From: [Eubacterium] yurii subsp. margaretiae ATCC 43715
Lineage (GTDB): Bacteria; Bacillota; Clostridia; Peptostreptococcales; Filifactoraceae
Direction of reading: 5' to 3'
DNA: 64,000 nucleotides
Assembly (NCBI GenBank): GCA_000146855.1
Contig: GL405246.1
Location: 420,778 to 484,777 of the forward strand
Below are positions 1 to 8,592 of the stretch, piece by piece (positions within the stretch are counted from its first letter, which is position 1; every line of letters begins with the position of its first letter). The notes under the pieces were generated by a model. It was not told the DNA's origin. It ran no database searches and worked only from the letters and a program-made list of their open reading frames with translations. A program made the position numbers and the translations under genes.

Positions 1-148
1 AGTTTTAAATGAGATAAATTAATAATTGCGGACTACAGTTAGCATAAAAAGCCTAATTTATTTATATTTCTATCATAATCTTAGTATTAAGAATAAAATA
101 AATTTCTAAAAAGAAAATATTATCAAATGAATTTATGAATTAAAAGAT

Positions 149-177
149 TTGACAAATAGATTGTTTATGATTATAAT
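149..177 (+). promoter_or_regulatory. Consensus promoter of the feo operon
   Basis: TTGACA at 149-154 and TATAAT at 172-177 are separated by exactly 17 bases, a perfect vegetative promoter, with the first feoA start 42 bases further on. I do not see a convincing Fur-type inverted repeat over it. Bases 1-148 hold no gene that I can support. Confidence 0.85.
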
Positions 178-218
178 TTTAGACGGAATAATTTTTTAGG
201 AAACTTCGGAGGTAGATT

Positions 219-437
219 ATGCCATTATCAATGCTGAAAGTAGGAGATACCGCAGTAGTCAGTGCGATAAAAGGAAATGAAGGTATAAAAAAACATCTTG
301 AAAATCTCGGTTTTGTTGCCAATGCTCAAATAACTGTAGTGTCAGTAAATGGCGGAGATATGATAGTCAAGGTCATGGAGTCCAAAATTGCACTGGGCAA
401 AGATATGACTACTAAGATAATCGTGACACCGCAGTAG
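219..437 (+). CDS. feoA: FeoA family ferrous iron transport accessory protein (first copy)
   Basis: A 72-residue SH3-like FeoA protein, expected to sit on the cytoplasmic side and assist FeoB in ferrous iron uptake. The sequence has the family pattern: an opening L-x-x-L/V-x-x-G-D segment, the helix EGIKKHLENLGF, and a final strand region ending KIIVTPQ. GGAGGT lies 7 bases before the ATG. It is first of three genes feoA-feoA-feoB behind the promoter at 149-177. Two stand-alone FeoA proteins before FeoB is a common clostridial arrangement. Family assignment is secure; the precise role of each copy is inferred. Confidence 0.92.
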   Translation: MPLSMLKVGDTAVVSAIKGNEGIKKHLENLGFVANAQITVVSVNGGDMIVKVMESKIALGKDMTTKIIVTPQ

Positions 438-541
438 TTTTAAGTGAAAGTGTTTTATTAATTTCCAGGTAGTGAGTGCATTTGGACCTAAGTAAGTTGC
501 AGTTTATTTTATATTTTGAGTATATTAAGGGAGGTGTATAT

Positions 542-760
542 ATGAAACTTAATGATGCGAAGATAGGTAGCACTGTAAAGGTAGTAAAGTTGACAGGACA
601 GGGCGCTACAAAAAAGAGAATAATGGATATGGGCATTACAAAGGGAGCTGAGATCTATATAAGAAAAGTGGCTCCGCTTGGAGATCCTATAGAAGTTACT
701 GTAAGAGGATATGAGCTTAGCTTAAGAAAAAATGATGCGGCTTTGGTTGAAGTCGAGTAG
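542..760 (+). CDS. feoA: FeoA family ferrous iron transport accessory protein (second copy)
   Basis: A 72-residue FeoA paralogue beginning MKLNDAKIGSTVKVVKL. The frame stays open upstream to 476, but GGGAGGTG at 529-536 sits at proper distance from the ATG at 542, so this is the start. It carries the typical helix KKRIMDMGITKGAEIYIRK and the PLGDPIEVTVRGYELSLRK segment, the latter being the classical FeoA signature and more canonical than the first copy. It lies about 100 bases after the first feoA and 150 before feoB, with a strong hairpin between it and feoB that could separate expression levels. Confidence 0.93.
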   Translation: MKLNDAKIGSTVKVVKLTGQGATKKRIMDMGITKGAEIYIRKVAPLGDPIEVTVRGYELSLRKNDAALVEVE

Positions 761-778
761 TTTTTATTTATGTCTTAT

Positions 779-814
779 GCTTATATTTAATTTTACTGAT
801 AATTAAATATAAGC
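779..814 (+). other. Perfect 14-bp stem-loop between feoA and feoB
   Basis: GCTTATATTTAATT at 779-792 pairs perfectly with AATTAAATATAAGC at 801-814 around an 8-base loop. No run of T follows, so it is not a standard terminator. It may protect or help process the transcript between the second feoA and feoB; that is inference. Confidence 0.55.
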
Positions 815-910
815 TGTAGAGTCAAAATTATTGATAAAATTATAAAGATTTTACTTTGAAAATTTCTGTTTATTTAAGATATTGCAAGTGTTGAATATAG
901 GAGGACGTAT

Positions 911-3091
911 ATGCAAATAAATGTAGCTCTTGCCGGCAATCCCAATTCGGGAAAGACGACAATGTACAATGTACTTACCGGCTCAGCTCAATACGTGGGT
1001 AACTGGCCCGGTGTAACAGTCGAAAAAAAAGAAGGTAAGTATAAAAAAGATAAGAATGTAAAGATAATAGATTTACCGGGGATATACTCACTTTCTCCAT
1101 ATACTTTGGAAGAAGTTGTATCAAGAAACTATCTGCTAAATGAAAAACCTGATGTAATACTCAATATGGTTGACGCTTCTAATATAGAGCGTAACTTATA
1201 TCTTACTACTCAGATGTTGGAGCTTGGAATACCTGTAGTAATAGCTCTTAATATGATGGACGTAGTGAGAAAGCGTGGAGATAAGATAGACGTCGAAAAA
1301 CTGAAAAAAGAATTAGGATGTGAGATAGTCGAGGTATCGGCTCTTAGACAAGAAGGTATAACTGCTTTGATGGACAAGGTGGTTGACAGTGCAAGATCTA
1401 AGAAACATCAGGAAGTTGCTTTCAGATTTTGCGAGGACGTTGAAAGTGTTATTGATAAAATATCAAAAACTTCTTCAGTTTCATCAGAGAAAAATAAGAG
1501 ATGGACTGCCATTAAAATATTTGAAAGAGATGAGAAATTACTTGAAACATTTGAATTCAAGGGAAATGACAGAACTGAAATAGAATCTATAATAGAAGAA
1601 GTGGAAAAATCACATGATGACGACTCAGAGTCAATCATAACGAATGAAAGATATGAAGTAATTACAAAAGCTATAAACTCCGCTGTTCAAAAGGTAAAAG
1701 TAAAGGTAAGTATGTCTGACAAAATAGACAGCATAGTTACAAACAGAATATTGGCACTTCCTATATTTGTGTTTGTAATGTGGCTTGTATATTATATTTC
1801 AGTCAGCAAGGTTGGTACTCCGGCATCAGATTTTGTAAATAATAATATATTTGGAGACGGCGTCGTGCCTAAGGCAATTACAGAATGGCTTGAGGCTGCA
1901 GGTGTAAATGAAGTGCTCAAATCACTCATAGTTGACGGTATAGTAGCCGGTGTAGGTGCGGTACTTGGATTCCTTCCTCTTATTATCGTGCTTTATCTTT
2001 GCCTTGGTTTGCTTGAAGACATAGGATATATGTCAAGAGTTGCCTTTGTAATGGACAGGATATTCAGGAAATTCGGTCTTTCAGGAAAATCTTTCATACC
2101 TTTTTTGATAGGAACAGGCTGTTCAGTGCCTGGTATCATGGGTGCTCGTACTATTGAAAATGAAAAAGACAGAAGAATGACTGTAACTATAACATCATTT
2201 ATGCCGTGCGGAGCAAAGGCACCTATAATTGCTCTTATAGCTGTTGCGGCATTTAATGGAGCTGCTTGGGTGGCACCGCTCACATATGTACTTGGTATAT
2301 GTGCGATAATAGTATCAGGTATCATACTTAAAAAGACTATGATGTTCAGAGGAGATCCTGCACCTTTTATAATGGAATTACCTCAATATCACGTGCCTTT
2401 TTGGAAAAATATATTACTTCACGTATGGGAAAGAACAAGGTCATATGCAATTAAAGCAGGAACAATTATACTTGCGTCTACAATATTATTATGGTTCTTG
2501 ATGAACTTTACTCCGTCGCTTGAGTATATATCATTTACTGATGATAATGCAAATTCTATTTTGGCTCAAATAGGTAATGTAATAGCACCTATATTTGCAC
2601 CGCTCGGATTTGGTACTTGGGAAGGTACTGTTGCTACATTCACAGGCTTGATAGCAAAAGAAAATGTAATTTCTACAATGGGTATGGTAGCTAAGATGGG
2701 AGAAATAGATCCTGCAACGGCTACTGATAATGCAGAATTCGTAGCTGTAGCTGCAAAGATGTTCAGTAACGGAGCTGTAGGAGCATTTTCATTCATGTTG
2801 TTCAACCTATTCTGCGTACCTTGCTTTGCAGCTGTAGGAGCTATAAAGCGTGAGATGAACGATCCTAAGTGGACTTTCTTTGCACTTGGATATCAGACAT
2901 TATTTGCCTATGTAGTAGCATTTATAACATATCAAGTAGGTATAGTGGTATTTGCCGGAGCATCTTTTGGAGTAGGTACTATAATAGCTATAATTCTGAT
3001 AATAATAAGCTTGTACTTGTTATTTAGAAGTTACAAGGTCGATGACGGACACAGAGTTACAAACCTTAGCGAAGTATCAAAATCTATTTAG
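911..3091 (+). CDS. feoB: FeoB ferrous iron transporter
   Basis: 726 residues, normal size for FeoB, the membrane protein that takes up Fe(II). The N-terminal GTPase domain (about residues 1-165) shows GNPNSGKTT (G1), GVTVEKKEG (G2), DLPGIYSLSPYT (G3), NMMD (G4) and SALRQEG (G5). A helical GDI region follows, then the membrane domain from about residue 270 with the two Gate segments, including GTGCSVPGIMGARTIENEKD and the MPCGAKAPI cysteine motif, and a late PCFAAVGAIKREM segment. AGGAGGACGTAT precedes the ATG. It is the last gene of the feo operon; a terminator lies at 3220-3253. Confidence 0.97.
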   Translation: MQINVALAGNPNSGKTTMYNVLTGSAQYVGNWPGVTVEKKEGKYKKDKNVKIIDLPGIYSLSPYTLEEVVSRNYLLNEKPDVILNMVDASNIERNLYLTTQMLELGIPVVIALNMMDVVRKRGDKIDVEKLKKELGCEIVEVSALRQEGITALMDKVVDSARSKKHQEVAFRFCEDVESVIDKISKTSSVSSEKNKRWTAIKIFERDEKLLETFEFKGNDRTEIESIIEEVEKSHDDDSESIITNERYEVITKAINSAVQKVKVKVSMSDKIDSIVTNRILALPIFVFVMWLVYYISVSKVGTPASDFVNNNIFGDGVVPKAITEWLEAAGVNEVLKSLIVDGIVAGVGAVLGFLPLIIVLYLCLGLLEDIGYMSRVAFVMDRIFRKFGLSGKSFIPFLIGTGCSVPGIMGARTIENEKDRRMTVTITSFMPCGAKAPIIALIAVAAFNGAAWVAPLTYVLGICAIIVSGIILKKTMMFRGDPAPFIMELPQYHVPFWKNILLHVWERTRSYAIKAGTIILASTILLWFLMNFTPSLEYISFTDDNANSILAQIGNVIAPIFAPLGFGTWEGTVATFTGLIAKENVISTMGMVAKMGEIDPATATDNAEFVAVAAKMFSNGAVGAFSFMLFNLFCVPCFAAVGAIKREMNDPKWTFFALGYQTLFAYVVAFITYQVGIVVFAGASFGVGTIIAIILIIISLYLLFRSYKVDDGHRVTNLSEVSKSI

Positions 3092-3219
3092 TAAAATATG
3101 AAATAAAAAACAAAATATATTAAAAATACTTCTAATCATATTTGTAAATAAGTTTTTAAGACATAGATGTCTTGTATAAAAATTGGATAATAAAAATATG
3201 ACAATGTAGAAGAGTGTAG

Positions 3220-3253
3220 GACACCTGAAGAAAATTCGGGTGTCTGTTTCTTT
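3220..3253 (+). terminator. Rho-independent terminator after feoB
   Basis: GACACCTGAA (3220-3229) pairs with TTCGGGTGTC (3235-3244), one G-T wobble, followed by TGTTTCTTT. It closes the feo operon about 130 bases after the feoB stop. Confidence 0.8.
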
Positions 3254-3271
3254 GAATTTAAGTAAATTTAC

Positions 3272-3300
3272 TTGACATATAAGGTGTTATTTAATATAAT
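3272..3300 (+). promoter_or_regulatory. Consensus promoter of the structured leader before the ABC genes
   Basis: TTGACA at 3272-3277, 17 bases, TATAAT at 3295-3300: a perfect vegetative promoter. Transcription should begin near 3307, about 470 bases before the permease gene at 3777, which leaves a long untranslated leader. Confidence 0.8.
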
Positions 3301-3776
3301 AAAAAAAACTGTTCTTAGAATTTGTAATTGATACTCCTATGTAACTATAGGAGTTTTTTAGTATAGTTATATATAAAGCTACAAATTCAAAGTATAAATA
3401 GCTTTTGTTAATGGTAAAATTTCACTAAAGTAATTATTATAATTATATTAAATGATAATATTTCCTTAGTCATTGGAAAAGAAAATTACTTAAACATTAA
3501 GTTTTATCTTAACTACATACTACTGTGTATGCATAAAGCTGAGAGATTGGCTTATACAATCATAGTTTTATATAAATAGTTTTGTCTTGAAAGAGTAAAG
3601 TTTTACTGTATTTTACTATAGATACATTTTATAAATTAATAGAAACACAGAAATAATTTATTTGTATCCTAAGTATTTAAATAAGTTTTTACTTTTTCAA
3701 AAATAAAAATTTCGTTGATTTAGTGGGTGCTTAGGGATAAATTTTATTAAAATATATGAAAAGGAGATGGGCGTAA
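3301..3776 (+). promoter_or_regulatory. Long structured 5' leader with early terminator hairpin
   Basis: The stretch holds no gene. Right after the promoter there is a terminator-like hairpin: ACTCCTAT (3333-3340) with ATAGGAGT (3347-3354), then five T. It is bracketed by a perfect 9-base long-range complement, GAATTTGTA (3318-3326) and TACAAATTC (3380-3388). A second hairpin sits around 3527-3556. This looks like a leader that may attenuate the ABC genes or yield a short RNA. I do not recognise a T-box (no GGTGGNACCGCG-like sequence) or any known riboswitch core. Confidence 0.4.
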
Positions 3777-4643
3777 ATGGGTAATGCTCTACTTATGACC
3801 TCCATAGAACAGGGACTTATTTTTTCTGTCTTATCTATGGGGCTTTATATTTCGTATAAGGTATTGGATATAGCGGATCTTTCTGTCGAGGGTTCTTTTC
3901 CGCTTGGTGCCTTTATATTTGCCGTACTTAGCAGTATGGGTTTCAATCCTGTACTTGCAATGCTTGTCGCCTTTATTGGCGGTTTAATTGCAGGACTTAT
4001 CACTGCGACACTTTTTATCAAGCTCAAGATTACTCCACTGCTTTCAGGTATACTTACACTTAACATACTTTATTCCATCAATCTTGCCGTAGGTCTTGGC
4101 AAGGTGAACATATCACTATTTAATTCTCCAATAATATTTGGTGATGACAAGATGATGAATCTTTTAATATTATTTGCAATAGTAGTCGTAATAAAGATAA
4201 TTTTGGACTTATTTTTCAAAACAGAGATGGGATATTTGCTTGTAGCTACAGGTGATAATGAGATACTTGTTCGCTCGCTTGGTCAAAACTCTGATAAATT
4301 CAAGATACTTGGACTTATGTTATCAAACGGACTGGTATCGGTAGCAGGGGCGCTTATGGCACAGAGTCAAAAATTCGCTGATGCCAACATGGGTGTAGGT
4401 ATCATCGTTTATGCACTGGCATCCATAATAATAGGAGATACTATACTTAGGAACAGTCAGAAGATGAAGGGTACACTAAGGGCAATAATCGGTGCGATAA
4501 TATACAAGCTCGTATGGGGATTTGCACTACAAATTGGGATAAATGCAAATTATCTAAGAGCCACTACATCTGTAATAGTAATAGTTTTCATAGCTTATAA
4601 TAATATTGAATTGGGAAGAAAATTGCTATCCAAAAAGAAATAA
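3777..4643 (+). CDS. ABC transporter permease (COG4120-type)
   Basis: 288 residues, almost wholly hydrophobic, with about eight membrane segments and the motif YKVLDIADLSVEGSFPLGA typical of the permease of the uncharacterised transporter family called TrpXYZ-like in streptococci. AAGGAGATGG precedes the ATG. The ATPase gene follows after 9 bases, so the pair forms one transporter. The lipoprotein substrate-binding gene that normally accompanies this permease is absent here, so the substrate is open; amino acids or related small nitrogen compounds are the family guess. Subfamily assignment is from memory of the motif. Confidence 0.82.
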   Translation: MGNALLMTSIEQGLIFSVLSMGLYISYKVLDIADLSVEGSFPLGAFIFAVLSSMGFNPVLAMLVAFIGGLIAGLITATLFIKLKITPLLSGILTLNILYSINLAVGLGKVNISLFNSPIIFGDDKMMNLLILFAIVVVIKIILDLFFKTEMGYLLVATGDNEILVRSLGQNSDKFKILGLMLSNGLVSVAGALMAQSQKFADANMGVGIIVYALASIIIGDTILRNSQKMKGTLRAIIGAIIYKLVWGFALQIGINANYLRATTSVIVIVFIAYNNIELGRKLLSKKK

Positions 4644-4652
4644 GGTGACGTC

Positions 4653-5429
4653 ATGTTATATGTAAAAAATCTTGAAAAGACATTTAATATCGGGACTGAA
4701 AATGAAATAAAGATATTTGAAGATCTCAATCTCCACATAGAAGACGGTAAATGTACAGCACTCCTTGGCTCCAACGGATGCGGTAAGACAACGCTGATGA
4801 ATATAATATCAGGTAGTGTCATACAGGACAGTGGAGAGATAGTACTCGATGACCAAGTAATATCCAAGATGAAAGAAGAAAAAAGGTCGGTCTACATCGG
4901 TAAAGTACATCAAAATCCGTCATTTGGAGTATCTCCATCGCTGACTATACTTGAAAATATGTCACTTGCAGACAAAAAAGGTGAAAAATTCGGGCTTAAA
5001 AAATTAATCAATATAAAAAATATAGGAAGATATAAGGAGATACTCAAAGAGTTGGACTTGGGACTGGAAGACAAGCTCACTACCAAGGTAAAGTTTTTAT
5101 CAGGCGGACAAAGACAGTCTCTATCTCTTTGTATGGCTACTATGAAAAGGCCTAAGATTTTGCTGCTTGATGAGCATACTGCCGCCCTTGACCCTAAGAC
5201 TTCCACAGTAATTATGGAAAAGACCAGAGAGCTGATAGAGAGGAAGAAAATCACCACAATAATGATATCTCACAATATGAGAGATGCTATAAAATATTCG
5301 GACAGGGTGATAATGCTTGACCAAGGCAAGATAATCTTGGATAAGGAGAGTAGACTGCTTACGGAACAAGAACTTACAGACATCTATACAGAGAAACTTA
5401 ATATATTTAATGAAAAAAGAAATTCTTAA
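4653..5429 (+). CDS. ABC transporter ATP-binding protein (COG1101-type)
   Basis: 258 residues with Walker A LLGSNGCGKTT, Q-loop region VHQNP, signature FLSGGQRQSL, Walker B ILLLDEHTAAL and the switch histidine in ISHNM. The second acidic Walker B residue is DEHTAALDP, as usual for this subfamily. It energises the permease encoded 9 bases upstream; GGTGACGTC forms the ribosome site. No substrate-binding protein gene follows: the next 460 bases are non-coding and lead into the opp operon. Confidence 0.9.
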   Translation: MLYVKNLEKTFNIGTENEIKIFEDLNLHIEDGKCTALLGSNGCGKTTLMNIISGSVIQDSGEIVLDDQVISKMKEEKRSVYIGKVHQNPSFGVSPSLTILENMSLADKKGEKFGLKKLINIKNIGRYKEILKELDLGLEDKLTTKVKFLSGGQRQSLSLCMATMKRPKILLLDEHTAALDPKTSTVIMEKTRELIERKKITTIMISHNMRDAIKYSDRVIMLDQGKIILDKESRLLTEQELTDIYTEKLNIFNEKRNS

Positions 5430-5582
5430 TGAGAAAAAACAGAAAATATTACATTTAATCATTACTTACACCATATAAAGTGTATTTGAATAAGATATTA
5501 TTGTGTTTGCTATATAAAAACATAGCTTTAGCTTATCAAGCAATACAGCGAAAAATATGTTAAAAAACTTTACAAATTTTTA

Positions 5583-5611
5583 TTGATTTTTTACTTTATT
5601 TGATATATAAT
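5583..5611 (+). promoter_or_regulatory. Candidate promoter of the opp operon
   Basis: TTGATT at 5583-5588 and TATAAT at 5606-5611, spacing 17. It would give a leader of about 275 bases before oppA. The rest of 5430-5892 is AT-rich with no gene; I see no known riboswitch in it. Confidence 0.55.
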
Positions 5612-5892
5612 CAATGTCAAATTATTAATTGCTAAAAAGTTTTTGCAAAATTACTATGTAATAACACAGACAAACTATCCTTATATCAATTTTACATCAG
5701 TGATATAAATATGATTAATCAACTTTTGAGACTTACTATATTAATATTGTGAACAACTGTTGATACATAAATATTTATGTAAAATCATAAATTTAAATAT
5801 TTAGGGTTAGGGATTGAAAGTTCGCATTGTCAAGTGTGTCGTCCCATATTAACATTGGAAAACTTTTTTAAGAAATTATGGAGGTGTTTATT

Positions 5893-7575
5893 TTGAAATT
5901 AAAGGGATTTAAATTTTTAGCTCTTGCACTTGTTACAGCTCTTACGCTTACAGCATGTGGTGGTGGAGGCGGTACTTCAGATAAAGGTGGAGGTGAAAAA
6001 AAGCCGGATAACAATACTCCTGCAGCTACGGATGTTGCCACTCCTCAAGTAAACAGAATTGTATCATCAAATATGGCTGAGCCTGGAACTCTTGACCCTG
6101 CAAAAGCAAGAGGAACTCATGAGTCATGGCCGTTGCAACATTTATTTGTAGGACTTACAAGAGTAAATAAGGATGGAAAAGTTGAAAATGCTCTTGCAGA
6201 TAAGATAGAAATATCTGAGGACGGAAAAGTATATAAGGTTACTCTTAAAGACGGATTGAAATGGTCAGACGGCAACCCTATAACAGCTGAAGATTTTGAG
6301 TTTGCTTGGAAGAGGGTACTGGATCCTAAGATGGAATCACAGTATGCATACCAATTATACTATATTGCCGGTGCAGAAGAGTATAATAAGGGCAAAGGAA
6401 AGGCAGACAGTGTAGGAGTAAAGGCTGTTGATGCAAAGACATTACAAGTTACTTTGAAACAACCTACAGCGTATTTTGACAGTTTGATGGGATTCTACAC
6501 ATATTATCCTGTATCTAAGAAAGTTGTGGAAGCAAATGCTGATTGGGCAAAAGATCCTAAGACTTTAGTGTCAAACGGAGCATTTACACTTAAAGATTGG
6601 ACTCACAATTCAAAGATAGTAATGGATAAGAACCCTAACTATTACGAAGCTGATAAAGTAAAGATAGACGGTATAGATCTTGATATAATAGAAGACCAAA
6701 GTACAGTTTATCAAAAGTATGTAGCAGGCGAATACAATATGGTAGTGGAACTTCCTACAGAAGTAACTGCTAAGTTAAGAGCTGAAAATAATCCTGAACT
6801 TGTTATAGGACCTAACGTTGCGCTATACTATTACAACCTTAACCCTGCTGTTAAACCGCTTAATAATGTAAAGGTAAGAAAGGCTTTATCACTTGCCTTG
6901 GATAGAAAGGTAATAACTGATCAAATAACTCAAGGTGGACAATTACCTGCAACTGCTATAGTACCTCCGGGATTGCTTGATGATACAGGTAAAGAATTCA
7001 GTGATGCAAATAAAGATTTAATAAAAACTGATGTAGAAGAAGCTAAGAAACTTCTTACTGAAGGTCTTGCAGAAGAAAAGATGACTCCTGCTGATGTTAA
7101 GTTGACAATCTTATATAATACAAGTGAAAATCATAAGAAAATAGCTGAAGCTATACAACAAATGTGGAACAAAGAACTTGGAATAAATACAACACTTGAA
7201 AATGTTGAATTTAAAGTAAAGATAGATAGAGAAAATGCACATCAATTTGATATATCAAGATCAGGTTGGGTAGGAGACTATCTTGATCCTATGACATTTA
7301 TGGACCTATGGATTACAGGGGCTTCAAACAACTATGTAAACTACAGCAATCCTGAATACGACAAGCTTGTAAAAGAAGCTCAAACTTCAACTGATCAAAA
7401 ACTTAGAATGGATAATATGAAGAAGGCGGAAAAGATGATACTTGAAGATATGGCTATAGTACCTATATACTTCTACACTCATCCGTATGCAGTAAAACCT
7501 AATGTAAAAGGAATTACTAAAAACGCAATCAACTATCCTTCATTGATTAATGCTGAAATAGAACTAAAGAAATAG
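5893..7575 (+). CDS. oppA: Oligopeptide ABC transporter substrate-binding lipoprotein
   Basis: A family 5 extracellular solute-binding protein (SBP_bac_5) of about 560 residues that captures peptides outside the membrane. The frame opens at an ATG at 5878, but that ATG overlaps the GGAGGTG ribosome site, which is 6 bases from TTG at 5893; TTG is the better start and gives MKLKGFKFLALALVTALTL followed by the lipobox TAC. Gly- and Lys-rich linker residues follow the lipid-modified Cys. Body motifs such as LTRVNKDGKVENALADK, VRKALSLALDR and SGWVGDYLDPMTFMDLW are typical of OppA. First gene of oppABCDF. Confidence 0.93.
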   Translation: MKLKGFKFLALALVTALTLTACGGGGGTSDKGGGEKKPDNNTPAATDVATPQVNRIVSSNMAEPGTLDPAKARGTHESWPLQHLFVGLTRVNKDGKVENALADKIEISEDGKVYKVTLKDGLKWSDGNPITAEDFEFAWKRVLDPKMESQYAYQLYYIAGAEEYNKGKGKADSVGVKAVDAKTLQVTLKQPTAYFDSLMGFYTYYPVSKKVVEANADWAKDPKTLVSNGAFTLKDWTHNSKIVMDKNPNYYEADKVKIDGIDLDIIEDQSTVYQKYVAGEYNMVVELPTEVTAKLRAENNPELVIGPNVALYYYNLNPAVKPLNNVKVRKALSLALDRKVITDQITQGGQLPATAIVPPGLLDDTGKEFSDANKDLIKTDVEEAKKLLTEGLAEEKMTPADVKLTILYNTSENHKKIAEAIQQMWNKELGINTTLENVEFKVKIDRENAHQFDISRSGWVGDYLDPMTFMDLWITGASNNYVNYSNPEYDKLVKEAQTSTDQKLRMDNMKKAEKMILEDMAIVPIYFYTHPYAVKPNVKGITKNAINYPSLINAEIELKK

Positions 7576-7657
7576 GAATTACAATACTTGATAAAAGTAG
7601 GAGTAAATCTCCTACTTTTATTAATATTACAGTTATTTAACTTAGGTGGTTTTTTTA

Positions 7658-8590
7658 ATGGGAAAATATATTTTAAAGCGTGTTGTTATGGCTTTACTTA
7701 CGGTATGGGCGATAATAACTATAACTTTTTTTCTTATGCATGTCATACCCGGAGATCCTTTTTCCAACGAAGGAAACAAGATGCCTAAGATAGTGTATGA
7801 GAATCTGGTAAAACAGTATGGACTGGACAAGCCTCTGTCTGAACAATATTTCATATATCTTGGAAATGTTGTGAGATTTGACTTCGGAAGGTCTATGCAA
7901 TCTGATGTTGAGACTGTAAATCAGATGATTAAAAGGGGCTTTCCTGTATCTGCAGGTCTTGGTCTGCAAGCACTGGCTCTTGCTCTTATAGTAGGACCTT
8001 TGCTTGGTATTATAGCGGCAATTAATCAAAATAAATTGCCGGATTATATTGCTACAATTATTGCTATAATAGGTGTTTCTGTTCCAAGTTTCGTACTTGG
8101 AGCCTTATTTATTCAAATTACTGCGACTTATTTCAAGGGATTTCCTGTGGGGGGATGGGGTACTTTCAGACATACCATACTTCCAAGCATTGCATTGTCG
8201 TTGATGTCAACAGCACATATGGCAAGACTTATGAGATCTACTATGCTTGAAGTGCTAAATCAGGACTATATCAAGACTGCACGCTCAAAAGGACTTGCAG
8301 GAAGAGTAGTAATATTCAAACATGCGGTAAGAAATGCCATACTCCCTATAATTTCTGCACTCGGAACAAGTGCAACAAATTTGCTTGTCGGTAGTTTTGT
8401 AATTGAAAAGATATTCGGTATACCTGGGCTTGGTATGTTTTTTGTTACTTCGATAAGCAACAGGGACTACCCGCTAATCATGGGTACTACTATATTTTAC
8501 TCTGCAATACTGGTATTTATGATACTTTTTGTCGACATAATGTATATGGTTGTCGATCCAAGGATAAAATTGACGGATGGAGGTGAATAA
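7658..8590 (+). CDS. oppB: Oligopeptide ABC transporter permease OppB
   Basis: 310 residues. The frame is open from a GTG at 7646, but AGGTGGT at 7644-7650 fits the ATG at 7658 (MGKYILKRVVMALLTVWAI). It has the OppB N-terminal domain with MHVIPGDPF and the BPD_transp_1 domain with the ATPase-contact loop DYIKTARSKGLAGRVVIFKHAVRNA (EAA-type). Six membrane segments are expected. The oppC start lies two bases after its stop, so the two permeases are translated together. Confidence 0.93.
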   Translation: MGKYILKRVVMALLTVWAIITITFFLMHVIPGDPFSNEGNKMPKIVYENLVKQYGLDKPLSEQYFIYLGNVVRFDFGRSMQSDVETVNQMIKRGFPVSAGLGLQALALALIVGPLLGIIAAINQNKLPDYIATIIAIIGVSVPSFVLGALFIQITATYFKGFPVGGWGTFRHTILPSIALSLMSTAHMARLMRSTMLEVLNQDYIKTARSKGLAGRVVIFKHAVRNAILPIISALGTSATNLLVGSFVIEKIFGIPGLGMFFVTSISNRDYPLIMGTTIFYSAILVFMILFVDIMYMVVDPRIKLTDGGE

Positions 8591-8592
8591 TT

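Noticed and set aside
3539..3556. CTGAGA motif suggesting a TPP riboswitch before the ABC permease
   Set aside because: The second conserved part (ACC...TGATCTGGATAATACC) is missing in the following 150 bases, and the ABC genes are not of the thiamine type.
3301..3776. T-box leader for an amino-acid transporter
   Set aside because: No GGTGGNACCGCG-like sequence anywhere in the leader, and the terminator is at the wrong end.
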